A stretch of DNA of 57,832 bases from Modicisalibacter radicis (GCF_900961225.1 NZ_CAAHFN010000061.1:1-57832); one strand, 5' to 3'. Positions 26,676-37,989 are shown, counted from the stretch's first letter. Translations and numbers: made by a program. The notes: generated by a model not told the origin, from the letters alone.

Positions 26676-28640
26676 ATGCTCGATATTCTTCTCTCCAGTC
26701 TGGGACAGGTCTTCACCCTCTCCCATCTTCTCTACATGATGCTTGGGGTCATCGTCGGCCTGATAGTCGGCATCATTCCCGGCCTTGGCGGCATAGCCGG
26801 CATGTCGTTGCTGCTGCCCTTCCTGTACGGCATGGACCCCTCGGTAGCCTTGGGAATGCTGATGGGGTTGGTGGCAGTCATTCCTACCGGCGACACCTTC
26901 GCCTCTGTGCTGCTCGGCATTCCCGGTTCCAGCGCTTCGCAAGCCACGGTGATCGACGGCTTCTCGTTAGCCAAGCGCGGCCAGGCGGCGCGTGCGCTGT
27001 CCAGTGCCTTCCTGTCGTCGATGATCGGCGGCTTGATCGGCGCCGTGGTACTGACCGGGTTCATCCTCATTGCCCGACCGCTGGTGTTGTCTTTCTCGTC
27101 ATCCGAGCTGTTCATGTTGACATTGCTGGGCCTGTCGATGGTTGCCGTGCTCTCGGGCCGCGACCTGTTCAAGGGGCTGGCCGCATGCGGGCTGGGTCTG
27201 CTGGTCGGCGCCACAGGAATGGCGCCGGCAACCGGCGAGTTTCGGCTGAACTACGGTCTCGATTATCTCTACGACGGCTTGCCGCTGGTGGTGGTAGGCC
27301 TCGGCATCTTCGCATTGCCGGAGATCATCGACCTGCTGGCACAGCGAGGTGCCATCGCCGGCGAGCCCTGCCGGCTCGGCGCGGGCTGGCGCCAAGGCTT
27401 TCGCGACGTGCGACGGGAACGAGGCTTGGTAGCCCGTTGCGCGGGCTTCGGCAGCTTGATTGGTACCATTCCGGGGCTAGCCGGTTCGGTAGTCGACTGG
27501 ATGACCTATGGCCACGCGGTACAAAGCGCCAAGGACAAAAGTGAATTCGGCAAAGGCGATATTCGCGGGGTGATCGCCCCCGAGTCGGCCAACAACGCCT
27601 GCGCCTGCGGAGCGATGGTGCCCACGCTATTATTTGGCGTGCCTGGCTCCGGCAGCGCGGCGGTGTTTCTCGGTGGGCTTCTACTGCTGGGCCTGCAGCC
27701 GGGTGTCGGCATGATCGAGACCCATCTCGATCTGACCTACACCATCATCTGGTCACTGGCACTAGCCAACATTCTCGGCGCCGGACTTTGTCTGGGGCTA
27801 GCAGGTCCGGTCGCCGGCCTCACCCGGGTACGCTTTACCATTCTTGCTCCGCTGATCACCGTTCTTATCCTGTTCGCTGCCTATCAGGCGACCCGCTCCA
27901 CCGGCGACCTGATCGCTCTGGCAGCAGTGGGTGCCGTTGGCGTTCTGTTCAAGAAGGCCGCCTGGTCGCGTCCAGCCTTCCTGATCGGCTTCGTGCTGGC
28001 TCCCGGTGCCGAAACCTACTTCTACCAGGCGGTACAGTTTCAGGGCAGCGCAGCCTTCGCCCGTCCCGGCGTGCTGATTATTGGCGCGCTGATCCTGGCG
28101 GTGCTGTTTATCCCAGTCCTCAAATCACTATGGCAGCAACGCCGGCAGACGAAAGAGGGCGGAGGTACTGACGCCAAGGCGGCCGCTCCAGTCGACAAGG
28201 AGCAAGCCAGACTGGGTGGCGTGGACGTGCTACTGCTGGGGGGTCTGCTGGGCCTGGCCGCGTTCGCCTGGAGCGACGTCGCTGGCCTATCGCTACTGGG
28301 CAGCGTGTTCCCCAAGCTGGCTATCGCCATCATGGCGCTGGGCAGTCTGGCCGAAATCGCACGACATGCGGTGCGACGCCCACAATGGCAACGTCAGACG
28401 TGCCGTGAGGAACTGGTCTGGCTGGCGGGCTTCTGCACGCTGATCGCGACCGTCCTGGGACTGGGCTTCATCAGCACTGCCGCTCTGTTCTGCCTGACAT
28501 TCCTGCTGGGCATCGCCCGGCTGAAGTTATGGACGGCGGCAGGGATGGCGGTTGGCGTGGTCGCCTTCCTGGTTGGCATGGCACATTTCCTGACCCTCAC
28601 CTATCCCAGCGGGGTTCTCGACCCCTGGCTCTTCAGCTAA
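26676..28640 (+). CDS. tctA: Fused TctA-TctB membrane component of a tricarboxylate transporter
   Basis: Secondary transporter of 654 residues. Residues 1 to about 490 form TctA, with about 12 helices and the family motifs GIIPGLGGIAGMS, IPTGDTFASVLLGIPGSSAS, GTIPGLAGSVVDW and PESANNACACGAMVPTLLFG. A hydrophilic linker (about 485-508, with KEGGGTDAKAAAPVDK) leads into a further four-helix segment of about 145 residues resembling TctB. TctA alone is about 500 residues and TctB is usually a separate gene; none is present here, so the small subunit appears fused. Ribosome site weak (GAAGAA). Confidence 0.85.
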   Translation: MLDILLSSLGQVFTLSHLLYMMLGVIVGLIVGIIPGLGGIAGMSLLLPFLYGMDPSVALGMLMGLVAVIPTGDTFASVLLGIPGSSASQATVIDGFSLAKRGQAARALSSAFLSSMIGGLIGAVVLTGFILIARPLVLSFSSSELFMLTLLGLSMVAVLSGRDLFKGLAACGLGLLVGATGMAPATGEFRLNYGLDYLYDGLPLVVVGLGIFALPEIIDLLAQRGAIAGEPCRLGAGWRQGFRDVRRERGLVARCAGFGSLIGTIPGLAGSVVDWMTYGHAVQSAKDKSEFGKGDIRGVIAPESANNACACGAMVPTLLFGVPGSGSAAVFLGGLLLLGLQPGVGMIETHLDLTYTIIWSLALANILGAGLCLGLAGPVAGLTRVRFTILAPLITVLILFAAYQATRSTGDLIALAAVGAVGVLFKKAAWSRPAFLIGFVLAPGAETYFYQAVQFQGSAAFARPGVLIIGALILAVLFIPVLKSLWQQRRQTKEGGGTDAKAAAPVDKEQARLGGVDVLLLGGLLGLAAFAWSDVAGLSLLGSVFPKLAIAIMALGSLAEIARHAVRRPQWQRQTCREELVWLAGFCTLIATVLGLGFISTAALFCLTFLLGIARLKLWTAAGMAVGVVAFLVGMAHFLTLTYPSGVLDPWLFS

Positions 28641-28799
28641 ACCCTCCACGACATGCCGCTTCCCACCGTAACGGGTAGCGGCAGCATCAGGCGCGGCCCC
28701 GCCTGCATCTTCATGCCGGGCTGGAAGCATCCGATAACTTTGCAGGCAGGTCCTGGCCAGGCTTGGCACGCTCTGGTGGGCGCGGCAAAGGATCATCTC

Positions 28800-29690
28800 T
28801 CAGATGGAAGCGCTATCGCTTTTCAAGCGTTCCCAAAAGTCGCTGGCCACGGCATTGCGATTACCCAGCCAGCGCACCAGGATGATCTCCACATGGTCCG
28901 CCGGCATCTGCGGGTAAATCCGTACCAGCCTGCCGTCTTCGATGAGTGGAGCGGACATGCTATGCGGCATACAGGCTATGCCTTGGCCCATCGCGACCAT
29001 GGGCTTGAGCGCTTCGGATACGGTCGCCTCGAAAACCCGCTTCAGGCGAGAGGGCTCGGGGTGCCGTTCGACCTGCGCTCGCGAAAGCTCGTGCAATTGA
29101 GCGGTGCGCGAGTAGGTCAACCAGGGGATCGTGCCCTGGGAACTTCGGCACAACCGGGCCAGCTCCGAGGTGCCCACCCAATACAGCTCGTCATGCCCCA
29201 GCGATAGCACTTCAAAGTCATCACGCTGAAAGTAGCGCTGCGATTCGTCATCTCGATAAAAGAGGATGAAATCGCTGCGCCCCGACATCAGCGACATATA
29301 GTAATTTTCCGTACTCTTGTGCCCCGTATCGATACGGGTGAACAATGGCGCGTCCTGCGTGGAATAGCGTGAGATCCATTGCGGAAAGAAGTTGCATGCC
29401 AGCGTATGAAGCGAGGCAAACGTCAATGGCCGATCGATGACCTTGACGCTCTGCTCGCATTCATGAGACAGCCGGACCAGCTCAGCCGCGGCGGGTGTCA
29501 ACGCCTCACCCGAGGCAGTCAGGCGAATCGGCGTCCTGCCACGATCGAACAGCTGCATGCCGAGGTGGGCTTCCAGTAGCTGGATACGCCGGCTCAGCGT
29601 CGACTGTGAGCAATTTCGAAGACGTGCAGCGGCGGTGAACTTGCCCGTTTCGGCGAGCGCCAAGAAATCCGCGTACCAGATGATGTCCAT
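28800..29690 (-). CDS. LysR-family regulator of the amino acid ABC operon
   Basis: 296 residues: winged HTH (WYADFLALAETGKFTAAARL, CSQSTLSRRIQLLEAHLG) then an effector domain (LTFASLHTLACNFFPQWI, GRSDFILFYRDDES, MGQGIACMPHSM). Divergent from the aap-type operon with a 300-base gap, hence its probable controller. This HypT/YjiE-like subgroup often regulates amino acid or dipeptide metabolism; the inducer is unknown. Confidence 0.85.
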   Translation of the reverse strand: MDIIWYADFLALAETGKFTAAARLRNCSQSTLSRRIQLLEAHLGMQLFDRGRTPIRLTASGEALTPAAAELVRLSHECEQSVKVIDRPLTFASLHTLACNFFPQWISRYSTQDAPLFTRIDTGHKSTENYYMSLMSGRSDFILFYRDDESQRYFQRDDFEVLSLGHDELYWVGTSELARLCRSSQGTIPWLTYSRTAQLHELSRAQVERHPEPSRLKRVFEATVSEALKPMVAMGQGIACMPHSMSAPLIEDGRLVRIYPQMPADHVEIILVRWLGNRNAVASDFWERLKSDSASI

Positions 29691-29990
29691 GACGCCTCAT
29701 TGGGTCCCGACACGGCTAATTGCCGGCCGTTTGATAACCGTAACGTACCGACTCAAAAGTATCAGGTTATGCACATATTCGATAGCCGATACGACTGTGA
29801 CGATCAATCGTCGCTAGAGCTGCCCTGGTCAGGTGCGTAATGTTAATTGGGCCTGAAGCGGCGCCATGGGCCAACGATGCATGGATCCGATAGCGCGACA
29901 GCACCATGGCGGACCTGCATTCGTACGATGACGCTTCACCCTACCCCAGCGAGGGTTTCAAATGAACGCGACGGAATAGAAGGAAGACAC
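29691..29990. promoter_or_regulatory. Divergent promoter region of the amino acid transporter operon
   Basis: About 300 bases between the LysR gene and the binding-protein gene, lower in GC than its surroundings. The clearest element is a perfect inverted repeat GACGAT-CA-ATCGTC at 29799-29812, roughly midway, a candidate operator. The reading frame of the binding protein stays open upstream to 29847, but without signal peptide or ribosome site. Confidence 0.4.
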
Positions 29991-31025
29991 ATGCAAAACA
30001 ACAACATGTTGGGAAAGATCGCCGCCCTGGGACTCATGAGCCTGGGTGCCGCCTATGCCGGCGCCGCCCAGGCCAGCCTGCTCGACGACGTACAGGCACG
30101 AGACGCTCTGCGCTGCGGGGTCAGCAGCGACAAGGCCGGATTCTCCTACCTGACCGACGACGGCCGGTGGAGCGGCATGGATGTCGATTTGTGTCGCGGT
30201 GTTGCGGCCGCGGTGCTCGGCGACGCCAGCAAGGTGGAATTCGTGGTCACCACGGCAAAGAATCGTTTCACGGCACTCGCCTCCGGAGAGATCGATGTGC
30301 TGTCACGCGCCACGACCTGGACGGCCTCGCGGGATGCCAACCTGGGCGCCGACTTCACCACACCCTGGTTCTATGACGGCCAAGGGGTGATGACACATGC
30401 CGACTTTGGCATCGCTTCTATCGAAGAACTCGATGGCGCTGTCTTCTGTCTATCGCCAGGAACCACGTCCGAACAAAACCTGGAAGATTACTTCGGTCGT
30501 CGCGACCTGAGCTATCGCACCGTGGTCATCGAAAAGAGTACCGAGTTGTACAATGCCTTCCAGAAGGGGCGTTGCGATGCCATTACCAACGACATGAGCG
30601 GCCTGGCCTCGCGCCGGACCCAGTTTGCCGACCCCGATGCCTTCACTCTGCTTCCCGACGCGATCTCCAAGGAGCCTCTTGGCGCCTACGTGCCGCAGGG
30701 GGATGCACAATGGCGTGACATCGTCACCTGGACCGCCTTCGCACTCATGAATGCCGAAGAGCTCGAGGTCACCTCGCATAACGTCGACACCCTGCGCGAC
30801 GAGACGCAGAACCCCAATATCGCTCGCCTGCTGGGCACTGATGGACGCATCGGCGAGCGCTTCGGCCTGAGCAATGACTGGGCCTACCAGGCCATCAAGC
30901 AGGTCGGCAATTATGCGGAAATATTCGCTCGCAACGTGGGCCCCGAGACGCCGCTGAAGTTCGATCGCGGCCTCAATCGCCTTTGGAGCGACAACGGCCT
31001 CCTCTACCCCGCGCCCATCCGCTAA
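29991..31025 (+). CDS. aapJ: General/acidic L-amino acid ABC transporter binding protein
   Basis: Periplasmic receptor of the AapJ/BztA class, 344 residues. Signal peptide at residues 1-27 (LMSLGAAYAGAAQA), then the class signature LRCGVSSDKAGFSYLTDDGRW, GMDVDLCRGVAAAVLGD, FTALASGEIDVLSRATTWT and the later TLLPDAISKEPLGAYVP. The chosen ATG has AGAAGGAAG upstream. First gene of a five-gene operon. The class binds a range of L-amino acids (AapJ) or Glu/Gln/Asp/Asn (BztA); the peptidase at the operon end favours the acidic or amide side. Confidence 0.87.
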   Translation: MQNNNMLGKIAALGLMSLGAAYAGAAQASLLDDVQARDALRCGVSSDKAGFSYLTDDGRWSGMDVDLCRGVAAAVLGDASKVEFVVTTAKNRFTALASGEIDVLSRATTWTASRDANLGADFTTPWFYDGQGVMTHADFGIASIEELDGAVFCLSPGTTSEQNLEDYFGRRDLSYRTVVIEKSTELYNAFQKGRCDAITNDMSGLASRRTQFADPDAFTLLPDAISKEPLGAYVPQGDAQWRDIVTWTAFALMNAEELEVTSHNVDTLRDETQNPNIARLLGTDGRIGERFGLSNDWAYQAIKQVGNYAEIFARNVGPETPLKFDRGLNRLWSDNGLLYPAPIR

Positions 31026-31141
31026 GCGCATCCTCGCGCTCAGGTGGTGAATGAATCGGGCCCCGGACATGGCCATGGCCGGGCGCCCGTCGCACTCCAC
31101 TGCACTGCTGCGTTCGCGCGGCATCGTATCGAGAAACGCTT

Positions 31142-32299
31142 ATGTGGAACAAACGCCTGCAAAGTGCGCGAGCCCTCAGCGCACTGCAACAAGGCGCCAT
31201 CCTCGCCCTCGTCGCTGGCGCCTTCTATCTACTGGTCGTCAACGCCAGCGACAACCTCGATGCATTGGGCATCGCTTCGGGCTTCGGCTTCCTGAATGAG
31301 CGCGCCGGCTATGCCATCAGCTTTCACCTGATCGATTACACGCCGAACGACACCTATTTTCGCGCTTATCTGGTCGGCCTGATCAATACCCTGCTCGTGT
31401 CGGGATTGAGCATCGCCCTGGCCACCCTGTGCGGCGTATTCCTCGGCGTCTGCCGTGTCTCGGACAACTGGCTGCTGGGGCGGCTTAGCTATCTCGCCGT
31501 CGAGTTTCTGCGCAACGTGCCGCTGATCGTGCATTTGATCTGGTGGTACGGGCTCATGCTGGCGCTGCCCAACGTGCGCCAGGCCATTTCCCTGTTCGAT
31601 GTGGGCTATCTCAGCAACCGCGGACTGACCCTCGCCTGGGCCAGCGATGGCTCGCTGATCGGTTGGGGTCTGCTGTGCGCCGTCGGTGGCGGGGCGATCG
31701 GTTATGCGCTGATGGCGCGGTACCGGAACGGCCTCGCCTGGAAAGGCTTCGGTCCGCCCGTCTGGCCCGCCATCCTCATCGGTGCCATCGTGTTGCCGCT
31801 CATCGTCTACCTGATCAGCGGTAGCCATTGGCAGTGGGACGTCCCCGTTTCTCGAGGTTTCGGTTTCAGCGGCGGCGTCAATCTCACCCCCGAACTGATG
31901 GCGCTCTGGCTGGCCCTTTCCTTCTACAGCGCCAGCTACATCGCCGAAATCGTGCGTGGCTCCATCCAGTCCGTATCGCGTGGTCAATACGAGGCGGCCC
32001 ATGCCCTGGGCTTCTCCGAGATGCCCACCATGTTCCGCCTGATCGTTCCGCAGGCGATTTATCCGATGATCCCCCAGGTCACCAGCACCTATCTCAATAT
32101 CATCAAGAATTCGTCGCTGGGCGTGGTGGTCGGCTACATGGAGCTGGTGTCGTCGACGGGCGGCACCACGCTCAACCAGACGGGCCAGGCCATCGAGTGC
32201 ATCGCCCTGGTGATGGCGACCTATTGCGTCTTCAGCTTGATAACGTCGCTGTTGATGAATTTCTACAACTACCGCGTCAGCCTGCGCACGCACGGTTAA
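31142..32299 (+). CDS. aapQ: Amino acid ABC transporter permease 1
   Basis: Inner-membrane permease, 385 residues, the larger form typical of AapQ/BztB with extra N-terminal helices. It has the N-terminal family motif FYLLVVNASDNL, then TLLVSGLSIALATLCGVFLGVCR and the ATPase-contact EAA loop QYEAAHALGFSEMPTMFRLI. Pairs with the next gene; starts 116 bases after the receptor gene and ends nine bases before the second permease. Confidence 0.87.
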   Translation: MWNKRLQSARALSALQQGAILALVAGAFYLLVVNASDNLDALGIASGFGFLNERAGYAISFHLIDYTPNDTYFRAYLVGLINTLLVSGLSIALATLCGVFLGVCRVSDNWLLGRLSYLAVEFLRNVPLIVHLIWWYGLMLALPNVRQAISLFDVGYLSNRGLTLAWASDGSLIGWGLLCAVGGGAIGYALMARYRNGLAWKGFGPPVWPAILIGAIVLPLIVYLISGSHWQWDVPVSRGFGFSGGVNLTPELMALWLALSFYSASYIAEIVRGSIQSVSRGQYEAAHALGFSEMPTMFRLIVPQAIYPMIPQVTSTYLNIIKNSSLGVVVGYMELVSSTGGTTLNQTGQAIECIALVMATYCVFSLITSLLMNFYNYRVSLRTHG

Positions 32300-32308
32300 G
32301 GAGCTCCC

Positions 32309-33424
32309 ATGCCACTTTCCTCGACCGTCTTGGCCACCGAGCAGCCCCATCGACCAGCACAAGCGCCGCCGCAGGATCATGGCGTCGTGCGTGCCAGACG
32401 CTGGATGAAGCAGAAGCTGTTTCCGACGGCCTTCCAGTCCGTAGTGACGCTCGTCACGCTGGCGCTGCTGGTGTGGTTCGTGCCACGCACCCTGGACTGG
32501 CTGATCTTCTCGGCGACCTTCACGGGCGACAGCCAGGCCGACTGCATCGGCGATGGCGCCTGCTGGCTACCCGTCACCCAGCGCATCGGGCTGTTCGTCT
32601 ACGGTTTCTACCCCGACACGCAAACCTGGCGCGTCGACATCGCCTTCGCGCTCTCGGCGGCTATCTTTCCCCTGCTGTACCTGAAGCGTATCGATCGGCG
32701 CTGGGTGCTGGGTTACCTGATCGCCCTGCCGTTCGTGATGTGGTGGCTGCTCAAGGGCGGCGCCGGGCTGCCCGAGGTCTCGTCGACGAAGTTCGCGGGC
32801 ATCCTGGTCACCGTATTCCTGGGCGTCATCGGCATGCTTTTCGCCCTGCCGATCGGCATTCTCCTGGCACTCGGCCGCCGCTCGAGCAAACCCGCCATCA
32901 AGCTGCTCAGCGTGCTGTACATCGAACTGGTGCGCTCGGTCCCCGTCATCACGCTGCTGTTCATGGCTTCGTTGATGATCCAGCTATTCTTTCCCGAAGG
33001 CTTCACCGTCGACATCCTGCTGCGGGTGCTGATCGTGCTGATCATGTTCACGGCTGCGTACATGGCCGAGACCATTCGCGGTGGCCTGCAAGGCATGCCG
33101 CGTGGCCAGTACGAAGCCGCAAGAGCGCTGGGGTTCTCCTACTGGAAGACCATGGGGATGATCATCCTCCCCCAGGTGCTGCGCAATACCATCCCGCCGC
33201 TGCTGACCCAGTTCATCGGGCTGTTCAAGGAAACCACGCTGGTCGTCGTCGTCGGCGTCCTGGATGTCGTGGGCATCGCCATGAGCACCACCTCCGCGCC
33301 CGAATGGCTAGGTCTGGAGCATGAGGTCTATCTTTTCCTGGCCTTCTTCTTCTTCACGATCTGCTTCGCCCTGTCTCGCTACGCGCGCCACCTGGAAAAA
33401 CAACTGGAAAAAAGCCGCTCATGA
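32309..33424 (+). CDS. aapM: Amino acid ABC transporter permease 2
   Basis: Second inner-membrane permease, 371 residues, AapM/BztC type. The extra N-terminal region (helix near 35-60, a periplasmic loop with [11 protein letters not shown]) is followed by the standard five-helix core with the EAA loop [20 protein letters not shown] and [21 protein letters not shown] precedes the ATG. Its stop overlaps the ATPase start by four bases. Confidence 0.87.
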   Translation: MPLSSTVLATEQPHRPAQAPPQDHGVVRARRWMKQKLFPTAFQSVVTLVTLALLVWFVPRTLDWLIFSATFTGDSQADCIGDGACWLPVTQRIGLFVYGFYPDTQTWRVDIAFALSAAIFPLLYLKRIDRRWVLGYLIALPFVMWWLLKGGAGLPEVSSTKFAGILVTVFLGVIGMLFALPIGILLALGRRSSKPAIKLLSVLYIELVRSVPVITLLFMASLMIQLFFPEGFTVDILLRVLIVLIMFTAAYMAETIRGGLQGMPRGQYEAARALGFSYWKTMGMIILPQVLRNTIPPLLTQFIGLFKETTLVVVVGVLDVVGIAMSTTSAPEWLGLEHEVYLFLAFFFFTICFALSRYARHLEKQLEKSRS

Positions 33425-34215
33425 GCACCGCACCGATCTCCAACGTCGCCACGCCTGCGCATGATGCCCCCGTCGTGCGGATCCAGAACCTCAACAAGTG
33501 GTATGACAAGTTCCACGCCCTCAAGGATATCTCGCTCGATGTCCGAAGCGGCGAACGTATCGTCATCTGCGGCCCCTCGGGGTCGGGCAAATCCACGCTC
33601 ATCCGCTGCATCAACCAGCTCGAAGTACATCAGCAGGGTACGCTCGAGGTGCTGGGCGAAACGCTGGACGACAATCGTCAACGCCTGCAACGCATCAGAC
33701 GCAGCGTGGGCATGTGCTTTCAGCACTTCAATCTCTTTCCTCATCTCAGCGTACTCAAGAACTGCACGCTCCCCCAGACCGCCAATCTCGGGATCGCCCA
33801 GGCGGATGCCATCGAGCATGCGTTGTCGCTCCTGGACCGTGTGCAGATGCGCGAGCACGCCAACAAGTACCCGGGTCAGCTTTCGGGCGGCCAACAGCAG
33901 CGCATCGCCATCGCCCGCGCGCTGTGCATGCGCCCCAAGGTCATGCTCTTCGACGAGCCCACCTCGGCGCTCGATCCCGAGATGATCGCCGAAGTGCTCG
34001 AGGTCATGGTGGACCTCGCCAAGGAGGGCATGACGATGCTCTGCGTCACGCATGAAATGGGCTTTGCCAGGCGCGTGGCCGACCGCGTGGTGTTCATGGA
34101 TCGTGGCGAGATCGTCGAGGAGGCACCGCCCAGGCAATTCTTCGACGCACCGCGCTCTCCTCGCACCCAGCAGTTTCTGACGCAAATTCTCGATCACGGA
34201 GTCTCCAACGCATGA
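33421..34215 (+). CDS. aapP: Amino acid ABC transporter ATP-binding protein
   Basis: Cytoplasmic ATPase, 264 residues, of the polar amino acid transporter class. Motifs: Walker [11 protein letters not shown]-loop [13 protein letters not shown], signature LSGGQQQR, Walker [15 protein letters not shown] and switch His in CVTHEMGFA. Starts with ATGA overlapping the permease stop and ends overlapping the start of the next gene in the same way, so the set is translationally coupled. Confidence 0.9.
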   Translation: MSTAPISNVATPAHDAPVVRIQNLNKWYDKFHALKDISLDVRSGERIVICGPSGSGKSTLIRCINQLEVHQQGTLEVLGETLDDNRQRLQRIRRSVGMCFQHFNLFPHLSVLKNCTLPQTANLGIAQADAIEHALSLLDRVQMREHANKYPGQLSGGQQQRIAIARALCMRPKVMLFDEPTSALDPEMIAEVLEVMVDLAKEGMTMLCVTHEMGFARRVADRVVFMDRGEIVEEAPPRQFFDAPRSPRTQQFLTQILDHGVSNA

Positions 34216-35201
34216 ACCATGCCCCCATCGCCATGGCGATTCATGGCGGCGCCGGCGTCCTGACGCCCGGCCTGTTGTCCGCTCAGGATGAAAGCGACAT
34301 TCACGAAGCGCTGCGACTGGCCCTCGACGCCGGCCAGCGGATACTGGAAGCGGGCGGCAGCAGTCTGGATGCCGTGGAAGCCAGTGTCGTGATGCTGGAA
34401 GAATCCCCCTGGTTCAATGCCGGCAAGGGCGCCGTGTTCACCGACGAAGGCCGCCATGAGCTCGATGCCGCCATCATGCGGGGCAGCGACCGCGCCGCCG
34501 GCGCCGTTGCCGGCGTGCATCATGTCCGCAACCCGATTCGCGGCGCGCGCGCCGTCATGGAGCACAGCGAGCATGTCATGCTCATCGGCGAAGGCGCCGA
34601 CCGCTTCCTGGAAGAACGTCAGCTCCCCCAGGTCGCCAATGACTGGTACGACACGGAACTCCGGCGTCGCCAGTGGCAGGACAATCGCCTCAAGGGCGGC
34701 ACACCAAACCTTGAACCCAGCCAGGCCGATCATCGAGGTGGCCAGGACGAGCCGCCCGAGGGCCACAAGTTCGGTACGGTTGGTGCAGTCGCGCTCGATC
34801 GTCATGGCCATGTCGCGGCGGCAACGTCCACCGGGGGCATCACCAACAAGCGCTACTCACGGGTCGGCGACACGCCGCTGATAGGCGCCGGCACCTGGGC
34901 CGATGACCGAAGTGCCGCGATCTCCGCCACGGGACATGGCGAGTATTTCATTCGCGCCGCAGTCGCTCATGACATCGCCGCGCGCATGCGCCACGCGCGA
35001 AAAGACCTCGAGACAGCCTGTCGGGACGTCGTCTTTCAGGAGCTGAAAGCGCTTGGCGGCCAAGGCGGGGTCATTGCCGTCTCGCCGGATGGCAGTACCC
35101 AGCTGGTCTTCAACACGCCGGGCATGTACCGCGCCTGGCGAGACGGTGAAGGAAGGCCCCATACGGCGATCTATGCGCAAGACGACAGGGTGCATGGCTG
35201 A
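34212..35201 (+). CDS. iaaA: Isoaspartyl peptidase / L-asparaginase (Ntn-hydrolase)
   Basis: Plant-type asparaginase of 329 residues hydrolysing L-asparagine and beta-aspartyl dipeptides. It self-cleaves before a Thr that becomes the nucleophile, here Thr189 in [12 protein letters not shown]. Other motifs: AIHGGAG at 9-15, [11 protein letters not shown], and [20 protein letters not shown] with GTWADD. No signal peptide, so cytoplasmic. It overlaps aapP by four bases, an unusual but clear coupling that suggests the transporter delivers Asn or beta-aspartyl peptides. Confidence 0.9.
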   Translation: MNHAPIAMAIHGGAGVLTPGLLSAQDESDIHEALRLALDAGQRILEAGGSSLDAVEASVVMLEESPWFNAGKGAVFTDEGRHELDAAIMRGSDRAAGAVAGVHHVRNPIRGARAVMEHSEHVMLIGEGADRFLEERQLPQVANDWYDTELRRRQWQDNRLKGGTPNLEPSQADHRGGQDEPPEGHKFGTVGAVALDRHGHVAAATSTGGITNKRYSRVGDTPLIGAGTWADDRSAAISATGHGEYFIRAAVAHDIAARMRHARKDLETACRDVVFQELKALGGQGGVIAVSPDGSTQLVFNTPGMYRAWRDGEGRPHTAIYAQDDRVHG

Positions 35202-35232
35202 AGCGAACTTCCTACTTTGGCTCGTGCTCATG

Positions 35233-35254
35233 ATGAGCGCCCTGGGGCGCTCAT
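35233..35254 (+). other. Hairpin after the aap-iaaA operon
   Basis: ATGAGCGCC-CTGG-GGCGCTCAT is a perfect 9-bp stem 32 bases after the iaaA stop. No T tract follows, so it may be an RNA 3'-end protector or a T-less terminator. Confidence 0.45.
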
Positions 35255-35403
35255 GCACACCGCGGTCTAATGGCGCACATTAGGCTTGCAAACTCACGCG
35301 AGAGTCATCTGATACACGTTCGAAGTGTGTGGACACTTTGTTGACACATGAGGGGATGCGAATCGAGGTCAAGCACGAGGGGAATGCTAAGTGCTTGATT
35401 ACA

Positions 35404-35490
35404 TGGTGCCGGCGGTCGGACTCGAACCGACACACTGTCTCCAGCGGCGGATTTTGAATCCGCTGCGTCTACCAATTCCGCCACGCCGGC
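35404..35490 (-). tRNA. tRNA-Leu (anticodon CAA)
   Basis: Minus-strand cloverleaf of 87 bases including an encoded CCA. Acceptor stem GCCGGCG/CGCCGGC, D-arm with TGGCGGAATTGGTAGACGCA, anticodon stem GCGGA/TCCGC around loop TTCAAAA (anticodon CAA, decoding UUG), long variable arm typical of class II tRNA-Leu, and T-arm GTCGG-TTCGAGT-CCGAC. A near-consensus promoter lies just upstream. No other tRNA adjoins it. Confidence 0.95.
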
Positions 35491-35501
35491 AGCGGGTCAG
35501 G

Positions 35502-35529
35502 ATTATACGGGTCTCGCCGGGTTCGTCAA
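35502..35529 (-). promoter_or_regulatory. Sigma-70 promoter of tRNA-Leu
   Basis: Minus strand TTGACG, 16-base spacer, TATAAT. The -10 box ends 11 bases before the tRNA 5' end, so transcription would begin within a few bases of the mature end. The spacer is GC-rich, and CCTGACCC after the -10 resembles a stringent discriminator. Confidence 0.88.
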
Positions 35530-35683
35530 TCGCCGGGCCTGACTTAATCGAGCGTGTCGATTATCATGGTGCGCCTTTGCGGGCGGCCCCTCTCGAAGAG
35601 ACCCCTTCGAGCATCGCGGGGCCGCCCGCAGGCATGTTTCGCCCGTCATCGTCTTGCAACCTTACTCGAGCCTTCACGCAGCC

Positions 35684-36721
35684 ATGCAGCGCGCCGACTT
35701 CCATTTCGACCTTCCCGACGAGCTGATCGCCCGCTATCCCAGCGAACAGCGCAGCGACTGCCGACTGCTGTGCCTGGATGGCGACAGCGGCGCCATCGAG
35801 CACCGGCGCTTCCCCGACCTGCTCGAGCGCCTGGCGCCGGGTGACGTGGTGGTGTTCAACGATACCCGGGTGATCCCCGCGCGGCTGCACGGCCACAAGG
35901 CCAGCGGCGGGCGCGTGGAGATGCTGCTCGAGCGCCCGCTCGACGCCCACCGCGGGCTGGCGCACATCCGCGCCAGCAAGTCGCCCAGACCGGGGACCGA
36001 GCTGGTCTTCGAAGGCGAGGTGCGCGCGGTGGTCGAGGGTCGTCGCGAGGCCCTGTTCGAGCTGCGCTTTCTCGGCGACACGCCGCTGATCGAACTGCTC
36101 GAACGCCACGGCCACATGCCACTCCCCCCGTACATCGAGCGCGACGACGAACTCGCCGACCGCGAACGTTACCAGACCGTCTACGCGCGGCGCGACGGCG
36201 CGGTCGCCGCGCCCACCGCCGGGCTGCACTTCGACGAGCCGCTGATGGAAGCCATGCGCGAGCGCGGCATCGAGCCCGCCTTCGTCACCCTCCACGTGGG
36301 GGCGGGCACCTTTCAGCCGGTGCGCGTCGACGACATCCGCGAGCACCACATGCACAGCGAATGGGTCGAGGTCGACGAGACGGTCAGCGCTCAGGTGCGT
36401 GCCGCCAAGGCGCGCGGCAACCGGGTGATCGCGGTGGGCACCACCAGCGTGCGCTGCCTGGAGAGCGCCTGTGCCGCCGGCGCCGATGGCCAGATCGCGC
36501 CGTTTCGCGGCGAGACCGACATCTTCATCTACCCGGGGTATCAATGGCGCTGCGTCGACGCCCTGGTGACCAACTTCCACCTGCCGGAATCGACCCTGCT
36601 GATGCTGGTGTCGGCGTTCGCCGGTTACCAGCCGGTCATGGACGCCTACCGCGCCGCGGTCGACGCGCGCTACAGCTTCTTCAGTTATGGCGATGCCATG
36701 TTCTTGACACGTAAGCCCTGA
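35684..36721 (+). CDS. queA: S-adenosylmethionine:tRNA ribosyltransferase-isomerase
   Basis: Transfers the ribosyl part of SAM to preQ1 in tRNA, forming epoxyqueuosine. 345 residues; family motifs include [16 protein letters not shown] at the N-terminus, [41 protein letters not shown] and TTSVRCLE near residue 260, then TDIFIYPGY. The frame is open ten codons further upstream, but [11 protein letters not shown] is the usual start. Followed after 57 bases by tgt, the preceding enzyme in queuosine synthesis. Confidence 0.95.
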   Translation: MQRADFHFDLPDELIARYPSEQRSDCRLLCLDGDSGAIEHRRFPDLLERLAPGDVVVFNDTRVIPARLHGHKASGGRVEMLLERPLDAHRGLAHIRASKSPRPGTELVFEGEVRAVVEGRREALFELRFLGDTPLIELLERHGHMPLPPYIERDDELADRERYQTVYARRDGAVAAPTAGLHFDEPLMEAMRERGIEPAFVTLHVGAGTFQPVRVDDIREHHMHSEWVEVDETVSAQVRAAKARGNRVIAVGTTSVRCLESACAAGADGQIAPFRGETDIFIYPGYQWRCVDALVTNFHLPESTLLMLVSAFAGYQPVMDAYRAAVDARYSFFSYGDAMFLTRKP

Positions 36722-37915
<1,194 letters not shown>

Positions 37916-37989
37916 GCTAACGACGACCCTTATTCCGGTCGAGGCCGAGCCTCGGCCCTGTTTCGCAACCCTCCAGGAGACAACAACCC

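Noticed and set aside
29847..29990. N-terminal extension of the amino acid binding protein
   Set aside because: The upstream codons lack a ribosome site and would precede the signal peptide; the ATG at 29991 has AGAAGGAAG.
35281..35403. A second tRNA or terminator next to tRNA-Leu
   Set aside because: The stretch has a weak AAGCAC/GTGCTT pair but no cloverleaf and no T tract.
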